The notes under the pieces: model-generated | Seen by the model: the letters and a program-made list of their open reading frames with translations, nothing else | What the model was told of the DNA's origin: nothing | Databases searched by the model: none | Assembly: GCA_934646965.1 (NCBI GenBank) | Contig: CAKUEZ010000014.1 | Coordinates: 1 to 32,252 of the forward strand | Reading direction: 5' to 3' | Origin: an uncultured Collinsella sp. | GTDB taxonomy: Bacteria; Actinomycetota; Coriobacteriia; Coriobacteriales; Coriobacteriaceae | Length of the DNA: 32,252 nt | Translations under genes and position numbers: made by a program | Shown: positions 7,795 to 15,775 of the stretch, piece after piece | Layout of the letters: each line of letters opens with the position of its first letter | How positions within the stretch are numbered: the stretch's first letter is position 1

Positions 7795-8316
7795 TTATTC
7801 GTGCTGGCTGGCGTGGTGCTCGTACTCCTCGGGGGTGATGACATCCTCGATGCGCAGGTTGATTCCTGCCACCTCAAGGCCAGTCATCGCGGCCAGACGC
7901 TCGGTGACACGTGCCTTAACGTCGTCAAAGATCGCGGGCGCATAGGCACCATACTCGATAATGACCGAGATATTGACGACCACGCGGTTGTCATCGGTGA
8001 CCTCGACCGTCACGCCCTTGGTCAGATTCTCGGCACCAAACTGCTCCTGCACAAAGTGCATGAGGTTGCCCTTCATGCCCAGCACGTGAGGCACCTCGCG
8101 GGTGGCCATGGCGACAATCTTCTCGATCACGCCGTTGGAATAGGTCAGCGAGTCCTCGGACTCATCCGCCTCCTCGTCGTCCTCATCCGGCTCGTCTTCG
8201 GGCTCGGACTCGGCAAGGGTCTGGTCCTCGAGCGTTACGTCCTCGGCATCGGCGGCGACGGCTTCGCTCGCCTCAAGCTCGGTATCGGCCACATCGACCT
8301 TCGTATTAAAAGCCAT
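7795..8316 (-). CDS. Asp23/Gls24 family envelope stress protein
   Basis: The 173-residue product has a disordered acidic N-terminus (EPEDEPDEDDEEADESED, about residues 39-56) followed by an Asp23/Gls24 domain. Recognisable parts are SNGVIEKIVAMATREVPHV, GVTVEVTDDNRVVVNISVII and VTERLAAMTGLEVAGINLRI. In Staphylococcus, Asp23 is held at the membrane by AmaP and is linked to cell-wall homeostasis. The amaP-like and DUF2273 genes directly upstream support the same role here. AAGGAGG sits 4 nt before the ATG. The acidic N-terminus is longer than in Firmicute homologues. Confidence 0.92.
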   Translation of the reverse strand: MAFNTKVDVADTELEASEAVAADAEDVTLEDQTLAESEPEDEPDEDDEEADESEDSLTYSNGVIEKIVAMATREVPHVLGMKGNLMHFVQEQFGAENLTKGVTVEVTDDNRVVVNISVIIEYGAYAPAIFDDVKARVTERLAAMTGLEVAGINLRIEDVITPEEYEHHASQHE

Positions 8317-8360
8317 GGTTCCTCCTTATGCCTGCCGCGGATGCGACAGTCGAATACGTA

Positions 8361-8738
8361 TTAGCGGCCGTTAAACAGACGGCCGAAGAAGTTGACGATA
8401 CCGTTCTCGCCATCGCGGATCTGACCGATCACGGCACCGATCAGCACAAAGAATGCGATGACGAGCGTATCCCACAGGCCCAACGTAAGTACCAGCACCG
8501 CAAGGATAAAGCCGGCGACGGCACCAAGTGTAGTGTTGGGATGGCGCACGGCATAGCTCCAGATGGCAGCGCCCGTGCCCTTGATGAGACCCATGGCCTC
8601 GTCAAAGTCGTTGGCGGCAGCGTCATGCGTTTCGGTGGCCTCTGGCTTGGTATCGGCCGCCTCGCTTGCCGGCGTGGCGCTCTGGTCGATCGTCAGGCGC
8701 GGCGTGCGGACGGTCTTGTCTTGATTGGTATCACTCAC
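8361..8738 (-). CDS. DUF2273 family small membrane protein
   Basis: The 125-residue product starts at a GTG that overlaps the amaP stop by 8 nt; GGAGG lies 6 nt upstream. The N-terminal half is soluble and Thr/Glu/Ala-rich. The C-terminal half has two membrane segments in the DUF2273 pattern (TTLGAVAGFILAVLVLTLGL and LVIAFFVLIGAVIGQIRDGE). DUF2273 proteins accompany Asp23/AmaP in alkaline-shock operons and are thought to be part of the same membrane assembly. The overlap implies translational coupling to amaP. Confidence 0.85.
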   Translation of the reverse strand: MSDTNQDKTVRTPRLTIDQSATPASEAADTKPEATETHDAAANDFDEAMGLIKGTGAAIWSYAVRHPNTTLGAVAGFILAVLVLTLGLWDTLVIAFFVLIGAVIGQIRDGENGIVNFFGRLFNGR

Positions 8739-9276
8739 CGGAAACCTCCACGGTCTGGACGGTAGTCTTGGACGGCAAAAAACGGACGCGCGCGGTCGTG
8801 CCCGACGTGCCGAGCATGGTGTCGCATGCCTGCTCGATGCGCTGCTGCATCGCGGTGGCAAGGGAAGCCACGTCCTTATCGTCAAGCGCGATGGCCTCGA
8901 CCTTAAAGCGGACGCGCGATTCGTCGGCACCTTGGACGCGTGCCTCGACGTGCTCGACCATGACGCGGTCGTCACGCTCGGCTGCAGCGCGGGCGCACGA
9001 TGACAGAGCCGCGAGGGTGACCTCGATATTGCGCTCCCCTGCCGGATGCACGCAGGACGGCTCGCGGCGGGCGAACATCAGGCGGAAAAAGCTCACCAGT
9101 ACGCCAAGTGCCACAACGCCGGCACACACCGTGACGACGATGCGCGGCATGGGGTCGCGCATCAGCAGCATAATGCGATACGTATACGGCCCCCAAAACT
9201 GGCAAACAAGCGTGCCCAGCGCCACGATGGCGGCGGCAAGGTACACGATTGCTAGGGCTCGTTTGAGCACGCGCAT
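8731..9276 (-). CDS. amaP: AmaP-like alkaline shock membrane anchor protein
   Basis: The 181-residue product has two N-terminal membrane helices (about residues 5-27, ALAIVYLAAAIVALGTLVCQ, and 42-65, IVVTVCAGVVALGVLVSFFR). A soluble C-terminal domain follows (VTLAALSSCARAAAERDDRV to ARVRFLPSKTTVQTVEV), the AmaP layout. AmaP anchors Asp23 to the membrane. I start at 9276 because AAAGGAG lies 6 nt upstream; the frame runs open to 9405 but crosses the yebC terminator. It is first in a three-gene operon with the DUF2273 and asp23 genes. Similarity is mainly in layout, so the family call leans partly on context. Confidence 0.8.
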   Translation of the reverse strand: MRVLKRALAIVYLAAAIVALGTLVCQFWGPYTYRIMLLMRDPMPRIVVTVCAGVVALGVLVSFFRLMFARREPSCVHPAGERNIEVTLAALSSCARAAAERDDRVMVEHVEARVQGADESRVRFKVEAIALDDKDVASLATAMQQRIEQACDTMLGTSGTTARVRFLPSKTTVQTVEVSGE

Positions 9277-9325
9277 GCGGCGCTCCTTTCGGGTCTCGGT
9301 CCACAGGATGCAAACGGTTCGCATC

Positions 9326-9331
9326 ATTATA
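9326..9331 (-). promoter_or_regulatory. Perfect -10 box (TATAAT) of the amaP operon
   Basis: TATAAT on the minus strand lies 49 nt upstream of the amaP ATG and directly after the yebC terminator stem. The region where a -35 box would fall overlaps the terminator hairpin and matches poorly, so the full promoter is uncertain. Confidence 0.45.
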
Positions 9332-9334
9332 AAA

Positions 9335-9372
9335 GAGCCGGGTCCGGTGCCATACGCACGCGGATCCGGCTC
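9335..9372 (-). terminator. Terminator of yebC
   Basis: Twelve-bp arms (9335-9346 with 9361-9372, one G-U pair) are followed on the minus strand by TTTTATAATG. The hairpin lies about 70 nt beyond the yebC stop. Its U-tract merges into the TATAAT of the next operon. Confidence 0.75.
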
Positions 9373-9441
9373 ATCTATTCCACGAGGCTTGCATGCTCGC
9401 TTCATTATGCCCAGATATGCACGGCTTAACCCGTGCGGGCG

Positions 9442-10248
9442 CTACTCCTCCTCGAGGGCAGCGATGACCTCGTCGGTCATGTCCATGGTGCTGTAGACGT
9501 CCTGGACGTCGTCGAGCTCCTCGAGGCGGTCGATGAGGCGCTGGACCTTCTTGGCGTCGGCGCCGGAGACCTCGGTCGGGGTGGTCGGGACCATGGTGGT
9601 CTCGGAACCCTTGACCTGGATGCCCTGCTCCTCGAGCGCCTTGGAAACAGCCATGACGTCGTTAGCGGCGGTCCAGACGATCCACTCCTCGCCGGCGTCC
9701 TCGTAATCGTCGCCACCGGCCTCGGCGATAGCCATCATGAACTCTTCCTCGTCACCGGCAGCACCGTTGGCGATCATGGTCTCCTTCTTGGCGTTCTCGT
9801 CCAGGATCTCCTTGGCGACCACGATCTGGCCCTTGCGCTCAAACTGGAAGGCGACGGAGCCGGAGGTGCCCAGGTTGCCACCAGCGTGGGAGAAGGCGGA
9901 ACGGACGTCGGCAGCGGTACGGTTGCGGTTGTCGGTCAGGCAGTCGACGTAGACGGCGACACCGGCGGGACCATAGCCCTCGTACACGATGTTCTCGTAG
10001 ACGGCGGCATCGGCACCCGAGCCAAATGCCTTATCGATAGCGGACTTGATCTTGTCCTTAGGCATGGACTGAGCCTTAGCCTTGGCAACGGCAGCAGCAA
10101 GGCTGGCGTTGTTCTCGGGCAGCGGGTCGCCGCCGAGACGGGCAGCAACGGTGATGTTGCGGCTCAGCTTGGAGAAGAGGGCGGAACGCTTGGCGTCCTG
10201 CGCGCCCTTACGATGCTTGGTTGTGGCCCACTTAGAGTGTCCGGACAT
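9442..10248 (-). CDS. yebC: YebC/PmpR family protein
   Basis: The 268-residue product starts with the family hallmark MSGHSKWATTKHRKGAQDAK. It then shows SKLSRNITVAARLGGDP, the middle-domain block IVYEGYGPAGVAVYVDCLTD and NRNRTAADVRSAFSHAGGNL, and a long acidic C-terminal domain ending EVIAALEEE. YebC-type proteins were described as transcriptional regulators; newer work also links the family to translation through ribosome stalling at proline-rich stretches. Both are family knowledge. TAGGAG lies upstream of the ATG. It is a single-gene unit with its own terminator. It is slightly longer than the common ~240-250 residues because of the acidic tail. Confidence 0.95.
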   Translation of the reverse strand: MSGHSKWATTKHRKGAQDAKRSALFSKLSRNITVAARLGGDPLPENNASLAAAVAKAKAQSMPKDKIKSAIDKAFGSGADAAVYENIVYEGYGPAGVAVYVDCLTDNRNRTAADVRSAFSHAGGNLGTSGSVAFQFERKGQIVVAKEILDENAKKETMIANGAAGDEEEFMMAIAEAGGDDYEDAGEEWIVWTAANDVMAVSKALEEQGIQVKGSETTMVPTTPTEVSGADAKKVQRLIDRLEELDDVQDVYSTMDMTDEVIAALEEE

Positions 10249-10380
10249 ACGTGTCTCCTATCGGTTTCGACCTAAAGCCCAGCGCAGATGCTCGGGCAAT
10301 ATAAACAAACGTCGTTATGATATACCTACTGGCCTGCGAGATAAACCCCAAAATGAAGGCGTCGTGATGATACAAGTCTC

Positions 10381-10411
10381 TGGTGCAAGATAACCTGACC
10401 CCAATGCACCA
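10381..10411. repeat. Short hairpin element D at the 3' end of the DUF6020-type gene
   Basis: Arms TGGTGCA (10381-10387) and TGCACCA (10405-10411) flank a loop containing CCTGACCCC (10394-10402). It ends 2 nt before the stop codon of the minus-strand gene at 10414. It resembles the other 3'-end hairpins in layout and core. Confidence 0.55.
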
Positions 10412-10413
10412 AG

Positions 10414-12597
10414 TTAGGACCAGAGGAGGTCGCTGCGCGTGATGGTGGCGCCAATGGCAAAGGGCATGCAGGCGATGACCGGGTACAGGTAGCGCATGTA
10501 GGTCGAGCCGTTGCAGGGACCGATCAGGCACACGGCGAGCACGCCCAGCAACGGTACCCAAATGGCCAGCGCCCGCCATGAACGGCGACGCAGCAGGTAG
10601 ATCACGACGGCAATCATGATCCATACATAAGTGGCCGAGCTCATGGTGAGCGAGATAAACGGGATGCGCTGCACCGCCACCCGATACAGGTTGACCAGAT
10701 GGCCGCACCACCGCACCGCCTTGCTATCGACGGGGTGAAAGTCGAAATACTTGAGATTGTCGGGGCGGGCCATGATCTCGGCACTTCGCGCCGTGCTGTA
10801 GACCCAGGCATCGCGAGCGCTCGGATAAAAGTACCCGTAGTAGTTATTGATAAGGGCCGAGATGTAGCACTCGGGATCCTTTTTGAACATCTGGGCCCAC
10901 ACCTCAAAATAGGCGTCGATGTCCTCCTGCGAGGCATACTCATTAAAGCAGTTCTTGACGGCATCGGACTTGTCGGGATTGTACCGACGACCGAGGTTCT
11001 CGTACTTGAGGACGCGATCGATTACAGCGCGCTCCTCGTCGGTCACCAAGCCATCGCAAGGAGCCTCCACGACGGTACCGTCCTCCTTAACCGTGGGATT
11101 GACACCCGAGTTAAGGCCGTCGTGTTTTTGCACAAATCGCGCCGTCTGCTGGAACGGAATCGAAAGCACCTCGCGCTTGGAGCCGGGCGTGATATCGTGC
11201 GCCGGCATAAAGACCTTGGTGAAGTACATATTGGAGGCAAGGCAGAGCGCCAGTACCGCAAGTACGCCAACCCAGCGCAGGCGCGGCACGCGAAGCGCGG
11301 GCACAGCATCGGTCTGCTTGGCAGCATGACGGGCCGCATGCGTGTCCCAAGCGCAAAACGCCGCCGCGATTACGCATGCCGCCAGCGGAAACACCAGACC
11401 GCCGTTACGCAAAAACGTGGAGCCCATGGCACCCAGGGCGAGCAGCAACCAGTCATGGCGCGCAAAGAGCACGGGCTCGGGCTCGCCCACCCGCTCAACA
11501 TTCATATCGCGACGAGGCAGGCCGCAAGCCACGAGCTTAACGGTCTGCACCAGTAGCAGCAAAAACGCGTCGGCAAAGACCACGTCTTTGGTGAGCAGCG
11601 CCGCGTAGTTGGAGAACATCGGCATAAACGCAAAGAACAGCAGCGCTATACCGCGAATGGGCATGCCGACGCCAAACTTTCGCAGCGACGAGATGGAATA
11701 CGCCATGCACGCGGCGGTAATCAAAAATTGTGCGCAGGTATAGATAATGAGGCCCGCGTTGGCGCTGTTGAACAGCGATAGGCCCAGCTGCACGCACGAG
11801 CCGATGATGGCCGTGTGGACGACGGGGTGATGCCCGTTGAGCAGCACATTGGGGTTGAGCAGGCGCAAGTAGTCGCTCGTGCCGTTGGGATAGTTGAACC
11901 ACTGGCGAATCTGCGCGCCCGTGTCTCCCATAAAGAGTCCAGGCAGCGAGGCGATAAGTGTTGGCGCCCAAGCAATTACGAGCACTAGAAAGGGACCTGC
12001 GAAGGGATGCGTCGAGAGCACGCTGTGGGCTACGCGCCACACGCGGCCAAAGTGGGCCTCCGAAAACGGAATGCGACGGGAGCTCAGCCAGTCGAGGCAC
12101 TCAAAGGCCAGGTAGAAGGCAACGACCGCCAAGAGCATCCAGCCCGCGCCGCTAATCCAGGCGCAGACGATGCGCGCTTTGTCGCCGAGCACGATCTCGG
12201 CCGAGTCGGTGAGATCGTAGCTGCGGCCGAACACCATGCAGATGGCAAAGAACAGCGAGGGCAGGATTACCGAGGGGCGCCAGGCATCGCCGCGACCAAA
12301 AAATACGTAGCGAAACGGCAGCGTGAGCAGGCAGGCAAGCGCGAGCAGCATGACCGCGTCGGTGTGGCCGGCAAACGAGAGGAGCACCTCGTAGCACACG
12401 TACAGCATGCCCGAGGCCTGCGGATCGATTGCCAGGACCGCATTGCTCGACACCGGGGCGGGGTCGATGGAAAACGCCGTGGTCGCCAACAGCGCAAGCA
12501 TAAATGCAATGAACGTCTGCTTGGCGGGGTAGCGCTTAAACCAGACGATGCGGGCGGCGTCGCGCGCGGCTGTTGTGGAGAGATTGGGATCCTTCAC
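10414..12597 (-). CDS. DUF6020-type polytopic membrane protein
   Basis: The 727-residue product has about a dozen hydrophobic spans, with a large extracytoplasmic loop in the second half (about residues 470-640: TPGSKREVLSIPFQQTARFV and YSTARSAEIMARPDNLKYFD). The first third contains GLFMGDTGAQIRQWFNYPNG, LNPNVLLNGHHPVVHTAIIG and ALLTKDVVFADAFLL, an acidic pattern in an early loop as in GT-C-type lipid-linked glycosyltransferases. It resembles the DUF6020 family, common in actinobacteria and of unknown function. A role in transferring sugars to envelope polymers is inference. The start is a GTG at 12597, with AAAGG 11 nt upstream. Confidence 0.75.
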   Translation of the reverse strand: MKDPNLSTTAARDAARIVWFKRYPAKQTFIAFMLALLATTAFSIDPAPVSSNAVLAIDPQASGMLYVCYEVLLSFAGHTDAVMLLALACLLTLPFRYVFFGRGDAWRPSVILPSLFFAICMVFGRSYDLTDSAEIVLGDKARIVCAWISGAGWMLLAVVAFYLAFECLDWLSSRRIPFSEAHFGRVWRVAHSVLSTHPFAGPFLVLVIAWAPTLIASLPGLFMGDTGAQIRQWFNYPNGTSDYLRLLNPNVLLNGHHPVVHTAIIGSCVQLGLSLFNSANAGLIIYTCAQFLITAACMAYSISSLRKFGVGMPIRGIALLFFAFMPMFSNYAALLTKDVVFADAFLLLLVQTVKLVACGLPRRDMNVERVGEPEPVLFARHDWLLLALGAMGSTFLRNGGLVFPLAACVIAAAFCAWDTHAARHAAKQTDAVPALRVPRLRWVGVLAVLALCLASNMYFTKVFMPAHDITPGSKREVLSIPFQQTARFVQKHDGLNSGVNPTVKEDGTVVEAPCDGLVTDEERAVIDRVLKYENLGRRYNPDKSDAVKNCFNEYASQEDIDAYFEVWAQMFKKDPECYISALINNYYGYFYPSARDAWVYSTARSAEIMARPDNLKYFDFHPVDSKAVRWCGHLVNLYRVAVQRIPFISLTMSSATYVWIMIAVVIYLLRRRSWRALAIWVPLLGVLAVCLIGPCNGSTYMRYLYPVIACMPFAIGATITRSDLLWS

Positions 12598-12620
12598 AGT
12601 CCAAAAAGCCTTTCTAGAAA

Positions 12621-12661
12621 CCTGCCAAAAAGGGACAGGTTTATTTTGGCAGGTTTTATCT
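12621..12661. repeat. Dispersed hairpin element, copy A2
   Basis: This 41-nt inverted copy of 7754-7794 has one mismatch to it. Here the arms are perfect (CCTGCCAAAA and TTTTGGCAGG) around GGGACAGG (12632-12639). It lies 23 nt upstream of the GTG start of the DUF6020-type gene, in the 5' leader or promoter region. Confidence 0.85.
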
Positions 12662-12697
12662 GGGGAAACGTTACGGTTCTGTCATCGTTGCCCAGTG

Positions 12698-12734
12698 AAC
12701 CACCACAAAGGTGCCTGTCCCCTTTGTGGTGGTT
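12698..12734. repeat. Hairpin element B after lgt
   Basis: Perfect 14-bp arms (12698-12711 with 12721-12734) enclose a 9-nt loop. CCTGTCCCC spans 12714-12722. It sits 7 nt beyond the lgt stop and could fold at the lgt mRNA 3' end, but there is no clear U-tract on the minus strand. Confidence 0.8.
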
Positions 12735-12741
12735 TTGGTGG

Positions 12742-13563
12742 TTAGGCGTCCAGGTAGACGCGCTGGGGGCGGTTGCGGCGTCGGGCGAAGATGATGAGCG
12801 CCAGGCCTGCGAACACGAGCGGCAAGCTCAACAGCTGACCCATCGTGATAACGCCGCCCAGCAGATAACCCAGCTGGGCATCGGGTACGCGCACAAACTC
12901 GACGAGGAAACGGACAATGCCGTACCCCATTACGAACACGCCCATAAACGTGCCCTGGGGCAGCAGCGGCTTTTTGCGGCTGAGCACCTGCAAAACGCAA
13001 AAGAGCACGATGCCCTCTAGAAATGCCTCATAGAGCTGGGAGGGATGGCGCGGCATATCGCCCGCGGTACCACCAAAGACCACGCCCCAGGGCAGATCGG
13101 TCGGCTTGCCCCACAGTTCGCCGTTGACAAAGTTGGCGCACCGACCGAGGCACAGGGCCAGCGGAGCGCCGATCACGGCAAGGTCGGCGATGGTCCATGC
13201 ATCGAGCCTATACATGCGGCACACGATGATGCCGCCCAAGATGCCACCGACCAGGCCGCCGTGAAAGCTCATGCCGCCCTCGTTGGTGGCAAAAATCTCG
13301 AGCGGATGGGCCCAGTAGTAACCATCACCGTAAAAGACGACGTAAAACAAGCGCGCGCCGATGATAAGGCCAAAGACCGCGCCGACCACGACGCTCGTCA
13401 GGTCATCAATCGTGATATTGAAACCCCAGCGGCGCTGCGTGCGGTACATAACGACCGCCGTAAGCAGGGCGCCAACCACATAGGCCAGACCATACCAGTA
13501 GATCGTGATGGGGCCCGCCGAAATTGCGACGGGATCAAGCATATGGTAGAGGTCGTTGAGCAT
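12742..13563 (-). CDS. lgt: Prolipoprotein diacylglyceryl transferase
   Basis: The 273-residue product is Lgt, the membrane enzyme that moves diacylglycerol from phosphatidylglycerol to the lipobox cysteine of preprolipoproteins. Signatures include SFHGGLVGGILGG (His101), the Lgt signature GRCANFVNGELWGKPTDLPW (Arg141, Asn144, Glu149), and RHPSQLYEAFLEG. The spacing of His101, Arg141, Asn144 and Glu149 matches the essential E. coli residues with a constant shift of two. Seven membrane segments are plausible. I start at the ATG at 13563, with AGGGGG upstream; the frame to 13623 adds non-family residues. A lipoprotein substrate candidate in this window is the arylsulfotransferase at 22697. Confidence 0.96.
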   Translation of the reverse strand: MLNDLYHMLDPVAISAGPITIYWYGLAYVVGALLTAVVMYRTQRRWGFNITIDDLTSVVVGAVFGLIIGARLFYVVFYGDGYYWAHPLEIFATNEGGMSFHGGLVGGILGGIIVCRMYRLDAWTIADLAVIGAPLALCLGRCANFVNGELWGKPTDLPWGVVFGGTAGDMPRHPSQLYEAFLEGIVLFCVLQVLSRKKPLLPQGTFMGVFVMGYGIVRFLVEFVRVPDAQLGYLLGGVITMGQLLSLPLVFAGLALIIFARRRNRPQRVYLDA

Positions 13564-13672
13564 ATCGATCCCCCTGCTCCCTACATACAAATGCGGCCGC
13601 GGGCCTTGCGCTCGCAGCCGCATATCTGGGCGTAACGTCTATGCGGAGCATGACGTCCACAGCTTTCGCATC

Positions 13673-13951
13673 TTAGAACGGCGCGTACTCGTCGTACAGG
13701 TCGTCGGTCTCGCCAGAGGCATTGACCTGCTCGACGCGGGTAACGCCGGGCACGTGCTCCTTCAGGATGCGCTCGATACCCATGGACAGGGTCAGCGAGC
13801 TCATGGGGCAGCCGGCGCAGGCGCCCTGCAGCTCCAGCTTGACGACGCCCTCGTCATCGACGCCCACATACTCCATATCGCCGCCATCGGCCTGCAGGTT
13901 GGGGCGAATCTCTTCAAGAACCTTCTTAAGCAGCTCTTCGTTAACAGCCAC
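13673..13951 (-). CDS. NifU C-terminal domain-like Fe-S scaffold protein
   Basis: The 92-residue product is a stand-alone NifU C-terminal (Nfu-type) domain. It begins KVLEEIRPNLQADGGDMEYV and carries the cluster-binding CAGCP motif (Cys45 and Cys48), followed by SSLTLSMGIERILKEHVPGV. Such proteins carry or transfer [4Fe-4S] clusters. The short tail (ASGETDDLYDEYAPF) is acidic. The start is a GTG with AAAGGAG 5 nt upstream. Its plausible clients include the Fe-S activase at 26796, but the two are not linked beyond this window, so that is inference. Confidence 0.9.
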   Translation of the reverse strand: MAVNEELLKKVLEEIRPNLQADGGDMEYVGVDDEGVVKLELQGACAGCPMSSLTLSMGIERILKEHVPGVTRVEQVNASGETDDLYDEYAPF

Positions 13952-14122
13952 AGGGGCTCCTTTCTCACAATAACGCGGGCACGCCCGCGGACAGGGGCTA
14001 TGTTACTACAGCCATGTACCCGCTTAGGCGCCAGCCATGCGCGCGGACACGACTTTCACGAGCAGTCAATTTGGGACGGGGCTATTTTTGCTGCGTTCGT
14101 CGCCAGATAGCGTTGGCACGCG

Positions 14123-14647
14123 CTACTGCTGAGCCTGCTCCCCGGTACCAATCTGGACATCGACGATCACCTGGCGGTAGCTGATGCCGCAGGAGTCGAG
14201 GATACGACGGCTGATACGGCCGTCGTCGGTATCGGCATACTTGTTGTCCAGGTAGACAACCTCGCCTACACCTACCTGTGCCAGAATCTTGGCACAGTCG
14301 TGGCACGGGAACAGCGTGACGTAGACCGTGGAACCCTCGAGGTCTTTGAGCGAGCCGCGGTAGTTGAGCACGGCGTTTGCCTCGGCATGCACCACGTAGT
14401 TGTGCTTGTCCTGCAGCGGATCGTCGCTCGTTCCCCACGGGAAAAAGTCGTCGTTGAGCGCCGAGGGCGTGCCGTTGTAGCCCACCGAAAGGATGCGGTG
14501 GTTGGTGCTGGCAATGCACGCGCCCACCTGTGTGTTGGGGTCCTTGCTGCGGCGCTGTGCGGCAATGGCCACACTCATAAAGAACTCGTCCCAGCTAATG
14601 ACGTCGCGGCGCTTGCCCGACGCGGTTTGATGAAGATCGTCCGACAT
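14123..14647 (-). CDS. dCMP/cytidine deaminase family protein (ComE-type dCMP deaminase)
   Basis: The 174-residue product is a zinc-dependent deoxycytidylate deaminase-type enzyme, which makes dUMP for thymidylate synthesis. The zinc site is HAEANAV (His87 and catalytic Glu89) with PCHDC (Cys115 and Cys118). The N-terminal DPNTQVGACIASTNHRILSV and GYNGTP are typical of the dCMP deaminase group. GGAGG lies 8 nt before the ATG at 14647, and TACAAT (minus strand, 14682-14687) is a good -10 candidate upstream. The frame continues to 14719 but without a better ribosome site. dCMP specificity rather than another deaminase activity is by family resemblance. Confidence 0.9.
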   Translation of the reverse strand: MSDDLHQTASGKRRDVISWDEFFMSVAIAAQRRSKDPNTQVGACIASTNHRILSVGYNGTPSALNDDFFPWGTSDDPLQDKHNYVVHAEANAVLNYRGSLKDLEGSTVYVTLFPCHDCAKILAQVGVGEVVYLDNKYADTDDGRISRRILDSCGISYRQVIVDVQIGTGEQAQQ

Positions 14648-14697
14648 GGCAGACACCTCCGTAATCGCAATAGTTTGACCCATTGTAGCAGGTGAAA

Positions 14698-14720
14698 GGT
14701 GGGGGCGTTTTTGTCCCACC
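14698..14720 (-). terminator. Weak hairpin after coaX
   Basis: Seven-bp arms (14698-14704 with 14714-14720, one G-T wobble) surround a T-rich loop, and TTTC follows on the minus strand. TGTCCC occurs at 14712-14717. It lies 11 nt beyond the coaX stop and overlaps the upstream end of the dCMP deaminase promoter region. As a terminator it is weak. Confidence 0.4.
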
Positions 14721-14731
14721 AGCCCCTTGCC

Positions 14732-15583
14732 CTACGCGCGGCGGGGCTTTTGGTTGATGTGGTAGAGCTCGGCGAGACCCCGCAGCGTCAGCGCGTCGTC
14801 AACCGTCAGGCTGTGACCGACCAGCGCCGCGAGCGCCTCGGCATCGTCGCCAGTAATGACAATGGGCACGCCGCCCTCGCTCGCGGCCTTGGTCGCGCGC
14901 ATCTCGGCGAGCACCATGTCGAGCATGCCGTCGATGCGTGCCACCTCGCCCAAAACCACGCCCGAGCGCATGGCCTCGCGCGTATTGCGGCCGATGACGT
15001 GCGTCGGCGCCGAAGGCTCAACCTGCGGCAGGCGCGCCGCAGCGGCAGAGAGCGAGCGGGCGCCGAGCGCCAGCCCCGGCGCGATAACGCCGCCGACAAA
15101 GGTGCCGCGCGCGTCGATGACCTCGATATTGGTCGTCGTGCCCAGGTCGATGACGATGCACGGCGAGCCGTAGACAGCGCGGGCCGCCACGGCGTCGGCG
15201 ATGCGGTCGGGGCCGATCTCGGCCGGGTCATCGTAGTGTACGGGCATACCGGTCTTGAGCCCCGGTCCCACGGTGAGCACGCGTCCCGTGCAGGTGCGGG
15301 AAAGTGCCGCCTTCCACGGGCGTTCGAGTGCCGGCACCACGCAGCTCAGCACGGCCGACGCGGGAACAAGTGCACCCGGCATACCCGCATCGGCGGCGAG
15401 CGCGCCCATGACCTGCACGAGACGCATGCGAGCCTCGTCTGCTGTGATGCGCGCCGGCGTGGTGATCTCGCACGTCGCAAGCGGGCATTCCTGCGCCGCG
15501 GCCGAGTCCTCGGCAAAAAGGCCAAAGCGAATGAACGTGTTGCCCACGTCGACCGTCAATATATATGCGCACCCATTAAGCAT
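14732..15583 (-). CDS. coaX: Type III pantothenate kinase
   Basis: The 283-residue product is CoaX, the type III pantothenate kinase of coenzyme A synthesis, an ASKHA-fold enzyme that usually needs a monovalent cation and is not feedback-inhibited by CoA. Visible motifs are the N-terminal phosphate-binding LTVDVGNTFIRFGLF, GPDRIADAVAARAVYG, the second phosphate motif VIDLGTTTNIEVIDARG, and GGVIAPGLALGARSL. AAAGGAG lies 8 nt before the ATG at 15583. A TATACT -10 candidate is at 15611-15616. The gene is divergent from the OPT transporter across a short intergenic region with an inverted repeat. Confidence 0.95.
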   Translation of the reverse strand: MLNGCAYILTVDVGNTFIRFGLFAEDSAAAQECPLATCEITTPARITADEARMRLVQVMGALAADAGMPGALVPASAVLSCVVPALERPWKAALSRTCTGRVLTVGPGLKTGMPVHYDDPAEIGPDRIADAVAARAVYGSPCIVIDLGTTTNIEVIDARGTFVGGVIAPGLALGARSLSAAAARLPQVEPSAPTHVIGRNTREAMRSGVVLGEVARIDGMLDMVLAEMRATKAASEGGVPIVITGDDAEALAALVGHSLTVDDALTLRGLAELYHINQKPRRA

Positions 15584-15631
15584 CGTCGGCACTCCTTTCG
15601 TCTGTCCAGCAGTATATCGCCTACCTAAACC

Positions 15632-15649
15632 AGTCATCCCAAAATGACT
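15632..15649. promoter_or_regulatory. Operator-like inverted repeat between coaX and the OPT gene
   Basis: AGTCAT (15632-15637) and ATGACT (15644-15649) form a perfect 6-bp inverted repeat with a 6-nt spacer. It lies between a minus-strand TATACT (15611-15616) and a plus-strand TATACT (15660-15665). A single dimeric regulator could touch both divergent promoters. No -35 box is convincing on either side. Confidence 0.4.
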
Positions 15650-15775
15650 AGCTTGCGGCTATACTGGTGCGCGGTCGTTTGCGAGCTCACGCGGCGGCCC
15701 TTGGTAACCCGACTTCCCGCGCCGTATCCGTAACGGCGCTCCCGGGGGAAGCGGATATACGCAAAGGAGTTATAT

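Noticed and set aside
13975..13990. CGCGGGC/GCCCGCG hairpin upstream of the NifU-like gene as a terminator
   Set aside because: The 7-bp stem has only a 2-nt loop and no T-run on either strand, so it cannot be supported as a terminator.
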